Origin: Sipunculus nudus
Lineage: Eukaryota; Annelida; Sipuncula; Golfingiida; Sipunculidae
Length of the DNA: 64,000 nucleotides
NCBI GenBank assembly: GCA_026874595.1
Contig: CM049319.1
Location: 60,332,917 to 60,396,916, forward strand
Direction of reading: 5' to 3'
The notes below the pieces were generated by a model. That model saw only the letters and a program-made list of their open reading frames with translations, searched no databases and had not been told where the DNA came from. The translations under genes were made by a program, and so were the position numbers. Shown piece by piece: positions 12,187 through 25,100 of this stretch (positions are counted from its first letter, which is position 1; each line of letters opens with the position of its first letter).

Positions 12187-13548
12187 AGCTCAGCTGACTG
12201 TAAGTCATCTGAGCTGTAGCGATCACTATTTGTCCGTTGTCCGTCCGGCCATCTGTCTGTTAACAAGGCACAAATCGTAACTGCTGGACCTGGAATCTTC
12301 TTACTCTACATCCAGAGTGGTCCATGAAAAATCTCCTTGGAAACCTGGAATTAGGTCTCTGTTAGTGTTACCCATATCCTTCGAGCTATGGGGCCCCAAA
12401 GTACCCCCCAGAATAGTAAAAAATTTCATACAAAAACTTCAATATCTCATTAACTACATCCCTGATGGTTATGATTTTTGGCATACTAATTGATCATGAG
12501 ATGTTCCATCAGTTCCTGCAGACTGGTAGCGCCACCTTAATTTTTCGATTTTTTACGAATTTTTTTTTCTATTTTTGAGACCTTTAAAAATGTGGACATC
12601 TGTTAACAGGGCACAAATCTTAAAGACTGGACCTAGAATCTTCATTCTTTACATTCTGAGAGACCTATGAAAAGTCTCCATGGAAACCAGAAATTAGGTC
12701 TCTGATACCCATATCCTTTGAGCTATGGGGCCCCAAATTACCCCCCAGAATAGTAAAAAATTTCATACAAAAACTTCAATATCTCATTAACTACATCACT
12801 CATAGTGATGATTTTTGGTATACATATTGATCCTGAGATGTTCCATCAGTTCCTGCAGACTGGTAGCGCCACCTGTATTTTTCGATTTTTTACGAATTTT
12901 TTCTCTATTTTGAGACCTTTTAAAAATGAGGACATCTGTTAACAGGGCACATATCCTTAAAACTGGACCTAGAATCTTCATACTTTATATTCTGAGAGAC
13001 CTATAAAAATGTCTCCATGGAAACCAGAAATTAGGTCTCTGTTACCCATATCCTTTGAGCTATGGGGCCCCAAAGTACCCCCCAGAAAAGTAAAAAATTT
13101 CATACAAAAACTTCATTATTTCATCAACTACATCACTGATGGTCATGATTTTCGGCATACATATTGATCATGAGATGTTTCATCAGTTTCTGCAGACTGG
13201 TGGCGCCACCTGTATTTTTCAAATTTTTACAATTTTTTTTCTCTATTTTTGAGACCTTTAAAATGTGGACATCTGTTAACAGGGCACATATCCTAAAGAC
13301 TGGACCTAGAATCTTCATACTTTATATTCTGAGAGACCTATGAAAAGTCTCCATGGAAACCAGAAACTAGGTCTCTGTTACCCATATCCTTCGAGCTATG
13401 GGGCCCCAAAGTACATCCCAGAATTGTTAAAAATTTCATACAAAAACTTCAATATTTCATTAACTACATCACTGATGGTCATGATTTTAGGCTGTGGCAA
13501 ACATAATGCCATAGCTTAGAGTACAGATTTTTCCGAGTGGAATGCAAG
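12187..13548 (+). mobile_element. hairpin-ended repeat, copy 2 (340-bp core type, 3' end missing)
   Basis: The terminal stem-loop is at 12187-12215 (arms AGCTCAGCTGACT / AGTCATCTGAGCT), followed by a GTCC-rich stretch. About three to four tandem core units of 337 bp follow, each containing ACAGGGCACA, GAGCTATGGGGCCCC and a GGT(A/G)GCGCCACC palindrome (12525, 12862, 13199). The expected right end is not seen; the sequence runs directly into the reversed copy at 13549. The core matches the array at 44752-48008 rather than copies 1, 3 and 5. Confidence 0.75.
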
Positions 13549-15654
13549 AACAAGGGACCTATTGGTCGGCGCTCAGCTGTTATATATGATAAAAAAATAT
13601 GATTTAGAAATGAGGCACATGCTGGTTTTATGGGGTTATATAAATAAGCTGTATTATGAGTTGTTTAGCTTATGTATGATTTTGATAGTACCTTTGGAGA
13701 CAGGAAAGAAGATTAATTTCATTTATTTTATTAACAAATGGAGTGCGATTGTCACAGATTTTGACTTGGCCATATAACTTATAAGCAGAACATATAATAT
13801 AAGAGTTAATTTATTTAATTTAAAAAAATTACAAATATTGTCCCAAATATAATTTTTATTAAAAATAATAAGAGAATAGTATAAAATTTAACTGAAATGA
13901 TTATTAAAATAATATTAAAGAATATATTCATGAATGCATTCATTAATACATTTTGAAAGTATTTACACTGGTATTCATATACTTTCATTTTTACCTGAAT
14001 TCCCATTCTTATGCAATAACATTTTTTAATGCAGTACATATTCATATTCGTATTCAAATACATTTGCAAAGCATTCGCACCATGTCTAGTATTTATTCAG
14101 TTTTAGCCAAACAATGATGTTGAGAATCCAGAATATACAAAATTCACACATTTAAATAATGATCATAAGTACCTGGTTTTATGGCTTTTATTTATATTAA
14201 AAAAATGTAATATATTCATTTTGGACTAATTTCACATCAATGTACTAACTATAGACACAGTAGGAATCCAGATAATAAAATTATCAACTGCATCTTTGTC
14301 TATCATTAATTTCCTTCATATGATCCCTAATGATTAGTAATGAATAATATGATTTACTTTTTTATCATTAAAATTGAACTGAAAATTAACATAGGTGACT
14401 GCATGGTGTTATTTGGAATACGTGACATTCTATCCATCGATACAAGATTCTTATATCATCGGTAACTGCAAGTTAATTTCCTGTTATTATCAACTAACAA
14501 ATTCCTTTTCTATTTTTCTTTAATTTCTTATTAAAAACCAATAAAAAATTATAAATTTATTGTTTATTGTTATGTTGTTGGTTAAAACTACTAGATGAGT
14601 TGGGTTGGACACCTGGATCAACTGTGGCTGGCCATTATATAATAAGCTGCCTGGAGCCCCAGTTCATGCCTCGCCTCAAGCATGCATAATTTGCTGAAAG
14701 TTCAACAAGGTCAACATACAGGTGACTCTAGAGGTGCTACAGAGAGCCAAGGTCTGACATGGTCTCATAAAAACATTAATAAAAGCTACAATTTTTGGCC
14801 AATTTCTTTCAGCTTTTTAAACTAAAAAGCTGAAATCTTTATGTGTGCATGATATGAAAATTATATCAACAATGCTCACAGGAAACAAACATGGCATGGT
14901 CAAAATTCGGCAAAATTTAAGGTACTAATTTTATATTTATACTAATAAACTTATAAAATTTGAAAAATTCAGAACTAATTTTGGGTATTCAATTGAATCT
15001 TGATTAAATAATGTTACATCCCTGACAAAAAATTTCTAGCTTCAGCAATCCTCTTGCTAAGGGAGTAAATATATTTCTTGATTTTTTACAAAGTGCATTA
15101 TGTTTGGGCCCATAACTTAAAACAATTACGCAATACTGACATCATTTCAGGCATGTGCATAGAGAATGTATAGAAAAATATGTATATTATATATGATGAA
15201 AATCAGATCAGTGGTTTTGATATTAGGCAGTCTTGAAGTGTAAGAATGGGTTTTTAATGGAAAAATGAAGTTTTTCATTAATATCTCGAAGGTATTAAGT
15301 CTTAGTGACCAAATTTTTGGCATGGTAGGGGATATTTGAGACATCTAATTGCATGCCAAATTTTAGGAACTGAGAGCTGAAGCTGGGGAGCTGAGCACTT
15401 GCAAACTGCATGACACTAGCTAGATGTAAACAATATGTTACATGGTGCTTGAAAACTTGAATAAAATCTACAGTTTTTGATCAACTGGTTTCAAATTTTT
15501 GGTGTTTACAGACAAAATGCTAAAAAAAAACATGCTGTGAAAATTAAATCCACAGTACTTACAGGAAAAAACATCTACGGATGGACGGACGGACGGACGG
15601 AGGACGGACAATGGACCACGACTATAGCTCAGATGACTTATAGTCAGCTGAGCT
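13549..15654 (-). mobile_element. hairpin-ended repeat, copy 3 (2.1 kb)
   Basis: On the minus strand it begins with the stem-loop at 15626-15654 and the GGAC tetranucleotide run (about 15580-15605), and ends at about 13549 with the CGCTCAGCTG / CAAGGGACC end block. It is collinear with copy 5 (34150-39685). It preserves the uninterrupted sequence at the two sites where copy 5 carries TA-target insertions: TTTATATTAAAA near 14191 and GATTAGTAATGAATAA near 14334. It is shorter than copies 1 and 5 because one core unit is largely missing. Confidence 0.75.
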
Positions 15655-16177
15655 AAAAACTAAATACAAATAAAACAGAAATGAAAATGTTTAACAATTT
15701 TATTATAACTGCAGTAGAATATACAGACATTATTTATAGGTTATGTACAACTTTTTATCATCTCACTCTTCATAGTAATAATACACACCTTGTGACAAAT
15801 AAATACAGATTCAGTATTATATATGTTTACTGTAATCACCATAAGAACTAACATATATTTTACATATATTTTTACATACAATTTGCTTATCAGGTTAAGA
15901 TGTACATTAATGTGATATATGAACCTTTACACTGGAAAACCATTCTCAGAGCTACCTACAGTATAAATACCAGGACTGATTTCTAGATCTAAAGAACCAC
16001 TGAAAATGCACAGACTAGCAGGTTATGATAACATTTGTCATGACAGTATTTATACCTAACTGTAGACAAAGTAATGGAGATAGCCCATGATGTTTTTTCC
16101 CATCAGTCCTCCAATTGAATGTCTGATGATATAAAGTCTTGTAAGAAATATATCTCAGACCAAAGGCAACATTTTAA

Positions 16178-16404
16178 AGGGGAACCTATATTTATGCATA
16201 CCATGCATGGACATCTCCATATTACAGGCACCTCTCTGTAACAGATGTTTTTGGTGGCACCTTGATAAACAGATTAAGAAGTCCTACCCCTTCCCTTTAA
16301 TGGGTATACCTCTATTATGGACATCCTACTATTCTGTTCACCTCTCTGTTAAGGGCTTTCTCTCATGTCGCTTCTGTGTTCATAATAGAGAGGTTCTGCT
16401 GTAT
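16178..16404. mobile_element. worn pogo-like MITE
   Basis: The right end CATAATAGAGAGGTTCTGCTGTA matches the TACAGTRGAACCTCT-type inverted end shared by other fragments in this window. The left end (AGGGGAACCTATATTTATG) is a decayed counterpart. The interior repeats CACCTCTCTGT. Confidence 0.4.
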
Positions 16405-17194
16405 ATATTATATATTAAAATTATGATATTCAATCAATTTGCAGTCTTTTGCAGAAAATATGGCAAAATAAGCGAGCATAAAATTTGTAGCACAAGCTAA
16501 AAATTGGAATATATTTTTGGTGAATATCAGGTTAGAAAATAAAATAAAACACAGAATGTCTCATGCTGGTCTATTGTTGCTGGTCCCTGTTTGTCATGAA
16601 TAAGCATGATTTGCAAACCAAATTCAAGGTTGTCCCAGATTCACCAACTTTTCAGGCCTGGTCGAAGTTATCATTATCCAAGTTGGAGTCCATGCAACCT
16701 TAGGATTTAATGTCTGAATTCAAGTCTATATATTAGTGACCTTACATTTCAAGGTCAAACATTTGTGGCCTGAAGTCCACCTTGGCCAGACTTACCAAGG
16801 CAGAAAGGTTCAAGATTGAGTCTGAGTCAAAACCTTCTAAAATCAAGGCTGACAGAACTCAACATTAAGACCAGTCCTGAGCCCAAGACAAGCTTTGAGA
16901 CCTCCAAACACTCAGTCCACTCCTTAATGTCAGGCTATTAAGTAATACAGGCCCTGATTCATGGTTTGTATTATAGATTTCACAAAATAAATAGCATTTA
17001 TAACATTTTTAATGGAAAAAAATAGTTTTAGTGTTATATTTCACCCACTGTTTAAAGTGGCATTAGTTAGGAGGTTAACTGCGCATTACAACTGCCATGA
17101 CTGCCATCAGTCTTCTGTACGAGGTAAACCTGTCCAAGTTCTTCATTCTATGAACAATCCCTCCACCCTTTTTTAAGATACCCATTATTCAAGA

Positions 17195-17576
17195 ACAGTA
17201 TACATTGTTTATAACTGACTGGTCTAATAACACTACTGGCCAGTCCAATGGGTGGTCTTATAAGACAGGAATTACTGTACATGTGACATTTGAAAACATG
17301 ATTTGTCTCTGGGGAGGAAGCCAGGAGCACCATCCTGCTGCAACCATAGTATCCCCGACTTTCCCCAAACTGCATTTTACTGTTAGCGATCACATATGAT
17401 TATTATGCAGGGAAACCAGTCTTTTATGACCAGCACTGGACTGGTAAAAAAGGTCTTTATTCACAGGCGGGCTGATCAGTATAGGTCACCCATGACCAAT
17501 ATGGATGTTTTAGATTCACAAAGGGTGGTCTCAATAGACAGGTGGTCTTTCAGACAGATTCCACTGTATACAGGTT
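17195..17576. mobile_element. two adjacent worn pogo-like MITE fragments
   Basis: The first runs to GACAGGAATTACTGTA at about 17279; the second runs from AAACCAGTCTTTTATGACC (about 17411) to CAGATTCCACTGTA at 17576. Both contain GTGGTCTTATAAGACAGG or GTGGTCTCAATAGACAGG, the internal motif of the window's other ACTGTA-ended fragments. Confidence 0.45.
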
Positions 17577-18689
17577 TTTGTCGTAATAAATATTAGCCAC
17601 ATTTTAACACCTTGATTAAAAATTATAAAATATTATTACCCATTCATTTATGATTACTGGTATTACATTTCTGCATTAGTGCAATCAAGTTACAAAATTA
17701 CACTTTCCAAATCACAACTAAAAACATAGTCATTATGCAATCCACATCTTCCATGATACTTCAGTCATCAATATGCTAACATCACACCCCTCCTGCCATG
17801 CATCAGAAAATTATCACTTTAGAATTCAGGAGTGAGCTTCATAAGCTTTAAGTGGCTTGAGCTCAATCTATTGATACATGTTTAAATTTATATATGTGCT
17901 TAGGTAGGATACCACATGAATGTACTTACTATATATTGTGTCAATAAATCATTCAAACAAAGTTACATAATTATACAACAAAGTCAATTTCATTATGAAA
18001 ACTGTTTAATCCTACCGAATAATCAGTCACATATATATGCAGATATTTTAATTTAGAAAATCATTAGAGCAGGCATTGAATATAATACAGACCTTGTACA
18101 TGAATATATTTTTTTGTTATGGGACTTGTGTAATCTTGATAAAAGAAATCTAGGACCGTGATCATGTATAAGTATTTTAAATGAAATATGAATATAACTC
18201 AAGCTGTCTATTAAAATATGATTTATAAAAAACAGATCAGAAGTCAAATAAATCTACTTAAAGATAATCTACTAACCATTCTTCTTTTGATCATTCAATA
18301 ATAAAGATAACTGTCCATTAGGTTTAACACTAGTTTAATTCACATCAAATTAATTCATTAAAGGATTATACAGTTTCAATGGTGAAGGATAAATGAATTT
18401 CTCTATCTGTAACCACTAGGACATGGTGGGTGTAGGATTAAAACTATACATGGGACAGATATTAAAAATTGAGATCCTATTATTCATATATATTGCAAAA
18501 CAGGGAAATGCAAGAAAGAAATTTTCATACTTTACTCTGAGCCTAATTTGTAAGTGGACCTACAATGTTACCAAACAGTCCAGGACAATATGAATTTTTC
18601 CTGAATCTTCCCACTGACTGATACTGTTTTGCATATATGTTATGGTTACAATACATTTAATATGAACAATAAAATAATCCAATATAAAT

Positions 18690-18728
<39 letters not shown>
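18690..18728. repeat. (AT)n(AC)n microsatellite
   Basis: About ten AT units followed by nine AC units, uninterrupted. Confidence 0.95.
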
Positions 18729-18729
<1 letters not shown>

Positions 18730-19052
18730 AAACATACAGTGACCTGTATAATAAAGACAGCTCTATTGTGAGGACTTAATCTACCTTAATCACTTAAGTA
18801 GTGCTGTAATATGAAGACTAAGAGGTTTATGAACTCTAAATACAGGGTAACAAAAATATCTGTTTATTATGGGCATTGATCCCAACCAGTATTTCGTGTC
18901 CTCCATAACTGGCAGGTTCTACTGTATATATATTTATATAGTAAAAGAGGAGTGGCCATAATATAGAAGTGCCTGAAACAATGGATTTCCCTGTGTGTGT
19001 GTATGTTTGTGTATACATATACAGATTACGATAGGTAGTATGTAGTTCATGT

Positions 19053-19151
19053 TTAACTTTTTTTGACAGACACCACTATTATCACGACGACGACTGCGAC
19101 TACTATTGTGAGGCAGATGATGAGGAAACATTTCTTCTTTCTGGCTTTTCT
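19053..19151 (-). CDS. STX7: syntaxin coding exon 10 (membrane anchor, stop)
   Basis: The acceptor is a T-run followed by CAG. Phase 0. The exon encodes RKARKKK, then a hydrophobic segment (FLIICLTIV continuing through a valine/isoleucine run), then VKKS and TAA. This is the C-terminal tail anchor, with almost no luminal residues after it. Confidence 0.93.
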   Translation of the reverse strand, partial: RKARKKKCFLIICLTIVVAVVVVIIVVSVKKS

Positions 19152-22100
19152 CTGAAAAAAAAAATCAATAAATAAAAATAATAAATACCCTAAATGTCAC
19201 CTCTGACCTGCATCTGCCAATGTGAATATATATAGGGCTGCCTTTCCATGAGCTTGGGGCGTTCACCCTGTGGTATATGATGTTGTGCATATTTGAGCAG
19301 AATCTGGCCTTGGGCTACCTTTCCATGAATGCAATTTTTCTATGGTGTGATTGTGTTAAGTTAATGGTCAGAATCGCTGAAATGTTTTATTTATGTAGCC
19401 TTTCAATATATGTGGGTTTCTGTGCAGTGAACTTGCTGTTTCTACACCACTAGGCAAAAAATGTGCATGTAGTGATTTCTGCAGCAGGCTTTGTCAGGCA
19501 ATGCCATTGCCCCACAGAAATATCATCTTCATGCAAAGGCAGCCTCAAGCCCGATTCTGCTCAAATATGCACAACAATCAAATAAAGATTTTTTAAATGA
19601 TAGCTTTATCTTGACTGATGTTGATCTTGTTACATTACCTCCCCCCTCCCTCCCACCCATCTTTCCATCTTTATTATGTCTACTTGACCTATATATGTAT
19701 TTAACATTAATTACCCCTCTGCTTGAACAATCTTTGGCACACCCTAAGATTTATTTACTAGAGAAATTCTTTTTTTTATTTTGTGCAGTGCTGTTTAAGT
19801 TGAGGGGCAATTTTAAGGTAAAATTTTCAGTGAAAATTTTTGGGCAAATACACCGTCAATACATTTCAAATGAAATAGATCATGTCAGTGTAAAACATGT
19901 CAATTAAATTTGACCTGATACTGTTGTTCCAGTGAGTAAGGGGACATACAGTATTTGTGGGTGTACGAGGCAAGCTCAATACTTATCTAAATGGGAAAAT
20001 TACTCCTTACAACAGGTACAGGCCTCTCAAAGGTAAATGACCGAAAAAAACATCAAGTGTTCCGGAAAAAAAGAGTAGACTTTTTTTAAAATAAAGGGTA
20101 AGAAAGAGTAAAATTAGCATCAATTCCCCATTTTTTATCACAGACTGAATAAAGATGTGCTTCGCATACCCCAGTTTTGTACATGTATCAATGCATATCA
20201 TTCCCAATGTCAGAAACATACATACATGTTGCACATCTCCTGCATGAAGAAAGGGGCATTCCCTACATGTTGTGACACAAGCTGGACATTAGCAACCAAA
20301 AAATGAAAAAATATGCCATTCTTGTTCTAAATGGACTGTTAAAGCATGAGAGAAATAGTATATATAGGAATTCTTTCATGGAAAAAGAGCGCTACTGAAA
20401 AAAAAAGAGTGAAAAAAGAGAACGGGATTGGCAGGTTTAAAATATGGGATATGCTAATACCTATACTCTGGCGTGTGGAGGCTTGAAAAACTGCAGGCAA
20501 ACAACTAGTGCTGCCTAGCATCCAGCCTGACCAGCCCATTCATTCAACACAGCAATGTGGGCACTGGACATAGTTTTTTATTTAACTGCTGATCATCATT
20601 ATACTTATTATTTACCGTATTTATTTTGTTGTTTAAAACATATTACAGAAACATGAAAAGACAGAAACTGCTGCATAAAGCACAGTTTGTATTAGAGTTT
20701 GATCCTGAATAAATTGCCTTGACATAAGGGAAACAGTACATAACTGTACGCAGGGTCTATCAGTCATTGATAAACATCACATTTACAAGTTTTCTTGAAT
20801 CTGTCATACATTCTGGTACCAAATAATTGTAACCTATTATTTTTTAAATGGTCATATTAATAAATTAGAGTTCATAATAGCTTATATAGGCTAACAAAGT
20901 CAGCATTGTCAGTTTTGTCCATGCTAATGAGTGTCAGGCTGAATAACACTTGCTGGCAGTGCACAAACAGGCTTCCTGCTGCACCAGCCAGTCCTTTTTC
21001 TCCTCCATCTACACAAGAAGCTGCATTAGTGATATCCCATATTGGTCATGACCACCATGTAGGGCTTAGGGGGTCAAGAAAACCAGAGCGTCTCATGTTA
21101 AATCAACCTAACTCTCATTAGGCAGCTTGTTATTATTCATGATAAAACAAACTCTTGCAATAACACACTGACCTAGGTAAGGGACATGTGAACTAGAAGT
21201 TCTATGTACATGTAATGCTGTCAGGAATATACAGTTTATACTATTGGTCACTGATGGCCTCTGTCACATGTTTCTTAACTTTACTCTGTATTACTTTCAC
21301 AATGGTATCATCTATTATAATATGATTTCCAGAGCCTTTGGTATATCAGGATCCTATGTATAAATTTACCTATCATATATTTATATTACCATGTTCATAT
21401 ATAAACATATATAAACAGGGTGCAAACCTGATATTCTGACGCTTTCTCCAGCTCTGATCGTCCAGCTTCCACCTGGTCATGTGTCCGTTCTACATTATCT
21501 TCTATTGAACCTATCATGACACAAAGAAGATAGAATTTTAAAATATGTAGTAATTTATTTCAAATAAATGCAAAACCCTTAAAGACCATAAAAAATGGGC
21601 TGACTTTGTATTGAAATGTTATTTATAATGTTAAATATTATTATATGGAAGATAATTTGATAGATCTTGACTAATCCTGTCACAAAGATTTAGAAGCATA
21701 TTGGCAGAAGTAACAATACTGTTAAACCCCGTTCATTTGCAAACCATTCATTCACCAAATTACTTTACTGTCAAATAATGTTGAAATCACGAATTTCTAT
21801 CTATCTCTTTATATCTGGTTCATCCCCCCACTACCAGAGGCAGATATAGCATTTGAGAATATTGGCTGGACAAACAGAGGTGGAGGGTAAGGGAGGGGAT
21901 TTTCCCCTAAAATAATGTAGAGATATTTTTAAAATTTAGGCTGTAGGGCCCGAAAAATAAAAGGTATGTTAAACCCCTGTCAATTTTAAACCCTGGCATC
22001 AATATATTTTCTTTATTTCTATCTTTGAAGAAGATATTAAATATAATTTATGTAGTGCTTTTGCCTGTTTAGCATAAAAACTTTTCCCTGATCATATGAC

Positions 22101-25100
22101 ATTTTTATTGAAACATACAATAGAAAAGGTCAAAAATAAAATACCGCCTACCCGCAATGATTTAAGAAAAAAAAGTGCCTGAGAACCATAACTTTTTTTT
22201 GCCTAATAGTGCTATCCCCTGTAGTTTGCATCATGATGCAAAATATGGCTCTGTTTTGGTATCAAGTGCTTATAGTTCTATTTCCCATTATTTTTTGGGA
22301 TGAAAGAGCATTCAACCTCCTAAATCTGCCCCTTACTACCATGTTTTGTTCTGTTCACTTGAGTTACTGGGCTTTGCTTTCACTACCATTTTCCCTGCTT
22401 ATATTTGTAGCCATCTAGACATCATGATTGAGGACTATCTACTCACTGATACATGAACCTGTCCTCAATTAACTTTTCATTAGTAAATCAAAGGTATCTG
22501 TCATCTGCCACACTCACCTAATGCTTATAATTCTGCAGAACTGGTGTTGGCAAGAAAGTGTGGATGTACTCTATTTTTAATCTCTATAATATACTTAGCA
22601 ATACTATGACATCAACGAAAACCTACCAGGAAATTTGTGCTCATTGGGGGCCTTAAATGTACAACTGACACCTGATCATCAACTATGTAATAATCATGTT
22701 CTCTTATATCCTAATCCCAATTACAATGATTCTTAAAAAGCACTGACATTTAAATTTTCATATCCATTACCATTAAACTCAATTTTGAATTAACACATAA
22801 ACAAAAACAAATTTCAGATGTCATTTTGCATTGAATAATAAACTGTTAATGGAATGAATCTGAGTGTATTGAGATTCACTGTCATGGCTGTCAGTACTTA
22901 GTTTTGCATCCATCTGCAATAAACAACCATTGTTCTTTGGCAAAAAGGGTAGTCTCATTAAGCAGGGCTCACTGTATTTATATTTACCTATAATCTCTCC
23001 CTGTTCATGAACCAGAGCTCCCAAGTCCCTGAATATCTCATTAATATCCAAAATGTCTGACTGAAAGAAAAAAGTGAAAAAAGCTCATTATATGTATATA
23101 TAAGTTATCATACAGTGAAACCTCTGAATAACAACCGCTATTGGAACCTTGATAAAGTGGTCGAATTTAAGAGGTGGTCCTCTAAGTGAGGTCTGATATA
23201 ACGAGAAATGGGACCGTTAAAAAATGGTTATTTTGAGGTAGTAGCTTAACTGAGGTGGTCGTTAGGCAAGGATTTAATGAATTATTAATTATAAATTTCT
23301 GCATCAAGCTTTGGAGAATGGTTATCAATAAATACTGGTACCAAGGAAAGTGGATATCATTTACATAAATGTTATATCAAACTCAAAGGAATGACAGTCA
23401 AATTCTTTTGACTGATAATTAGCAGAATAAATTTTAATCAATAATAAAATTTATAATTCAATGAAATGATCTTTATACAGTCTCAATCCTGGAGACTTGG
23501 TTGATTTTCTGTGGTTTTCTGTGAAAACCTCTCAGTGTAAGCTGAAGTGACAGATAAAATTAATATTGTCTGTGTGTGAATTACCTCCAGCTGCCTTATT
23601 CTCTCCTCCCGTTCCTGTATCAGCTCAAGGTCACTCTCGATGACCTCTTGCTGTGCCTGTAGCTGCTGTCGTCTCTGTTCATCCCTGACGAGGCCTGCCT
23701 GATCATCAGACGTGTCCTGAAACAACATAAATTTTGTGTGCATATCCAGGTAAGCTGATAACAGTCACAAGTATTATACTTCCTGAAATCTACAGTATCA
23801 CTAAACTCTTATATTTTCTTTAAATCCAGGTTGAGACCCTAAACATTAATTTTGTTGGAACATGATTGTATGTTTCATATTAAAATCACTGACTCCTTTA
23901 TTATCCACTACAAGTGTTATACCCATTACTTTAGACATTAGACCTATGACAGCCAGGTTTTAGGGTGTAGGCAAAATGGAAACTACCATGAGCTGTTTTG
24001 AGAAACTGGAAGAATTAAAGATGCAGGGATCCAGGGCCCAATTGAGGATCTGTCAGCATGGCGAGTTTGGTATTGAGGGGAAGTGATTCAGGAAATTTTA
24101 AAGGGGAATAACCATGTTTTAAACCATGCTAAAAGGCTCAAATTATGATAAGATATTAGCATTACATTTTAATGTGATAAATCACCACTGAAAAAAAATT
24201 TCACTGCCACACAATCTTTACTTCTGAGTCAAAACAGACATATTTTCGTCCACTTAAAAGTTAATTATTTATTGCAGAAAAACCTCCAGTTGCTTTAGTT
24301 AACATAAGAGCCTACTTTTACGTGCCAGAGGTCAATGATAAGAGATATAATTTATAAATGTGTACACAGCCCAACCTGTCTGAAAGACCAACTGTCTTAT
24401 AAGACCACCTGTCAATTAAGACCACTCTTGGGTGAACTGAAAGCCTTCACATTGGTTATAACTAACTTCTCTTACAAGACCACCTGTCAATTAAGTCTAT
24501 TTTTGGCCAGTCCCACAGGTGGTCTCATAACACAGGTTTCACTGTACTTACATTCCATCCAATGAGATCTGCTGTACCGGTGGGTCCCGCTGACTTGGGG
24601 GCTAATTTTGGGGTGGCTCTTAAAGCCTCTGCTACTCTCTACAAATATATACCAAAACATATTACAAGTGACCCTTGGCCCACAGAGCTCAGCTGAATAT
24701 GACAGAAGGGTAGGGCTGGGAAAATAGCCACTATCTGTGAAGTCTGACAGCTGCAATTATTTTATCATAAAATCATCCTAATATCATGATCTGTGTTTTT
24801 CTAAAGTTTTGGTACACAGACATTCCCCTATAGGATTATTACCTAAAAATTATGGAATCACCAGGTTCTTTCTGTATTCAGAAAACCATATATTTTCAAG
24901 GCTATCATTTATTTTAATGAACTGTTTGGAATTCTAGATAAAAGTAATCATTATAATATAAAAAATATATGGATATCTGTATGTTCAAAATGACAGTGTT
25001 TGACAAACTGACAGAATAAAAAATTCTGTGGATTTGCTGGCTTAGATATAATACTAGAAACATGGTGGCAGGTATTGACATTTGTCAAGTGCTGAATTTC

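Larger units (their letters stand above)
15655..19052 (-). other. possible long 3' UTR or downstream flank of the syntaxin gene
   Basis: This lies immediately after the syntaxin stop codon on the minus strand. It contains no exon and no hairpin-ended repeat. A minus-strand AATAAA (TTTTATT on the plus strand) near 15700 could end a very long 3' UTR, but an earlier end is equally possible. Worn pogo-like fragments lie at about 16178-16404, 17195-17576 and 18740-18930. Confidence 0.3.

Noticed and set aside
19491-19907. 138-codon plus-strand frame
   Set aside because: It begins in a foldback arm, has no domain or splice partner, and lies antisense in a syntaxin intron.
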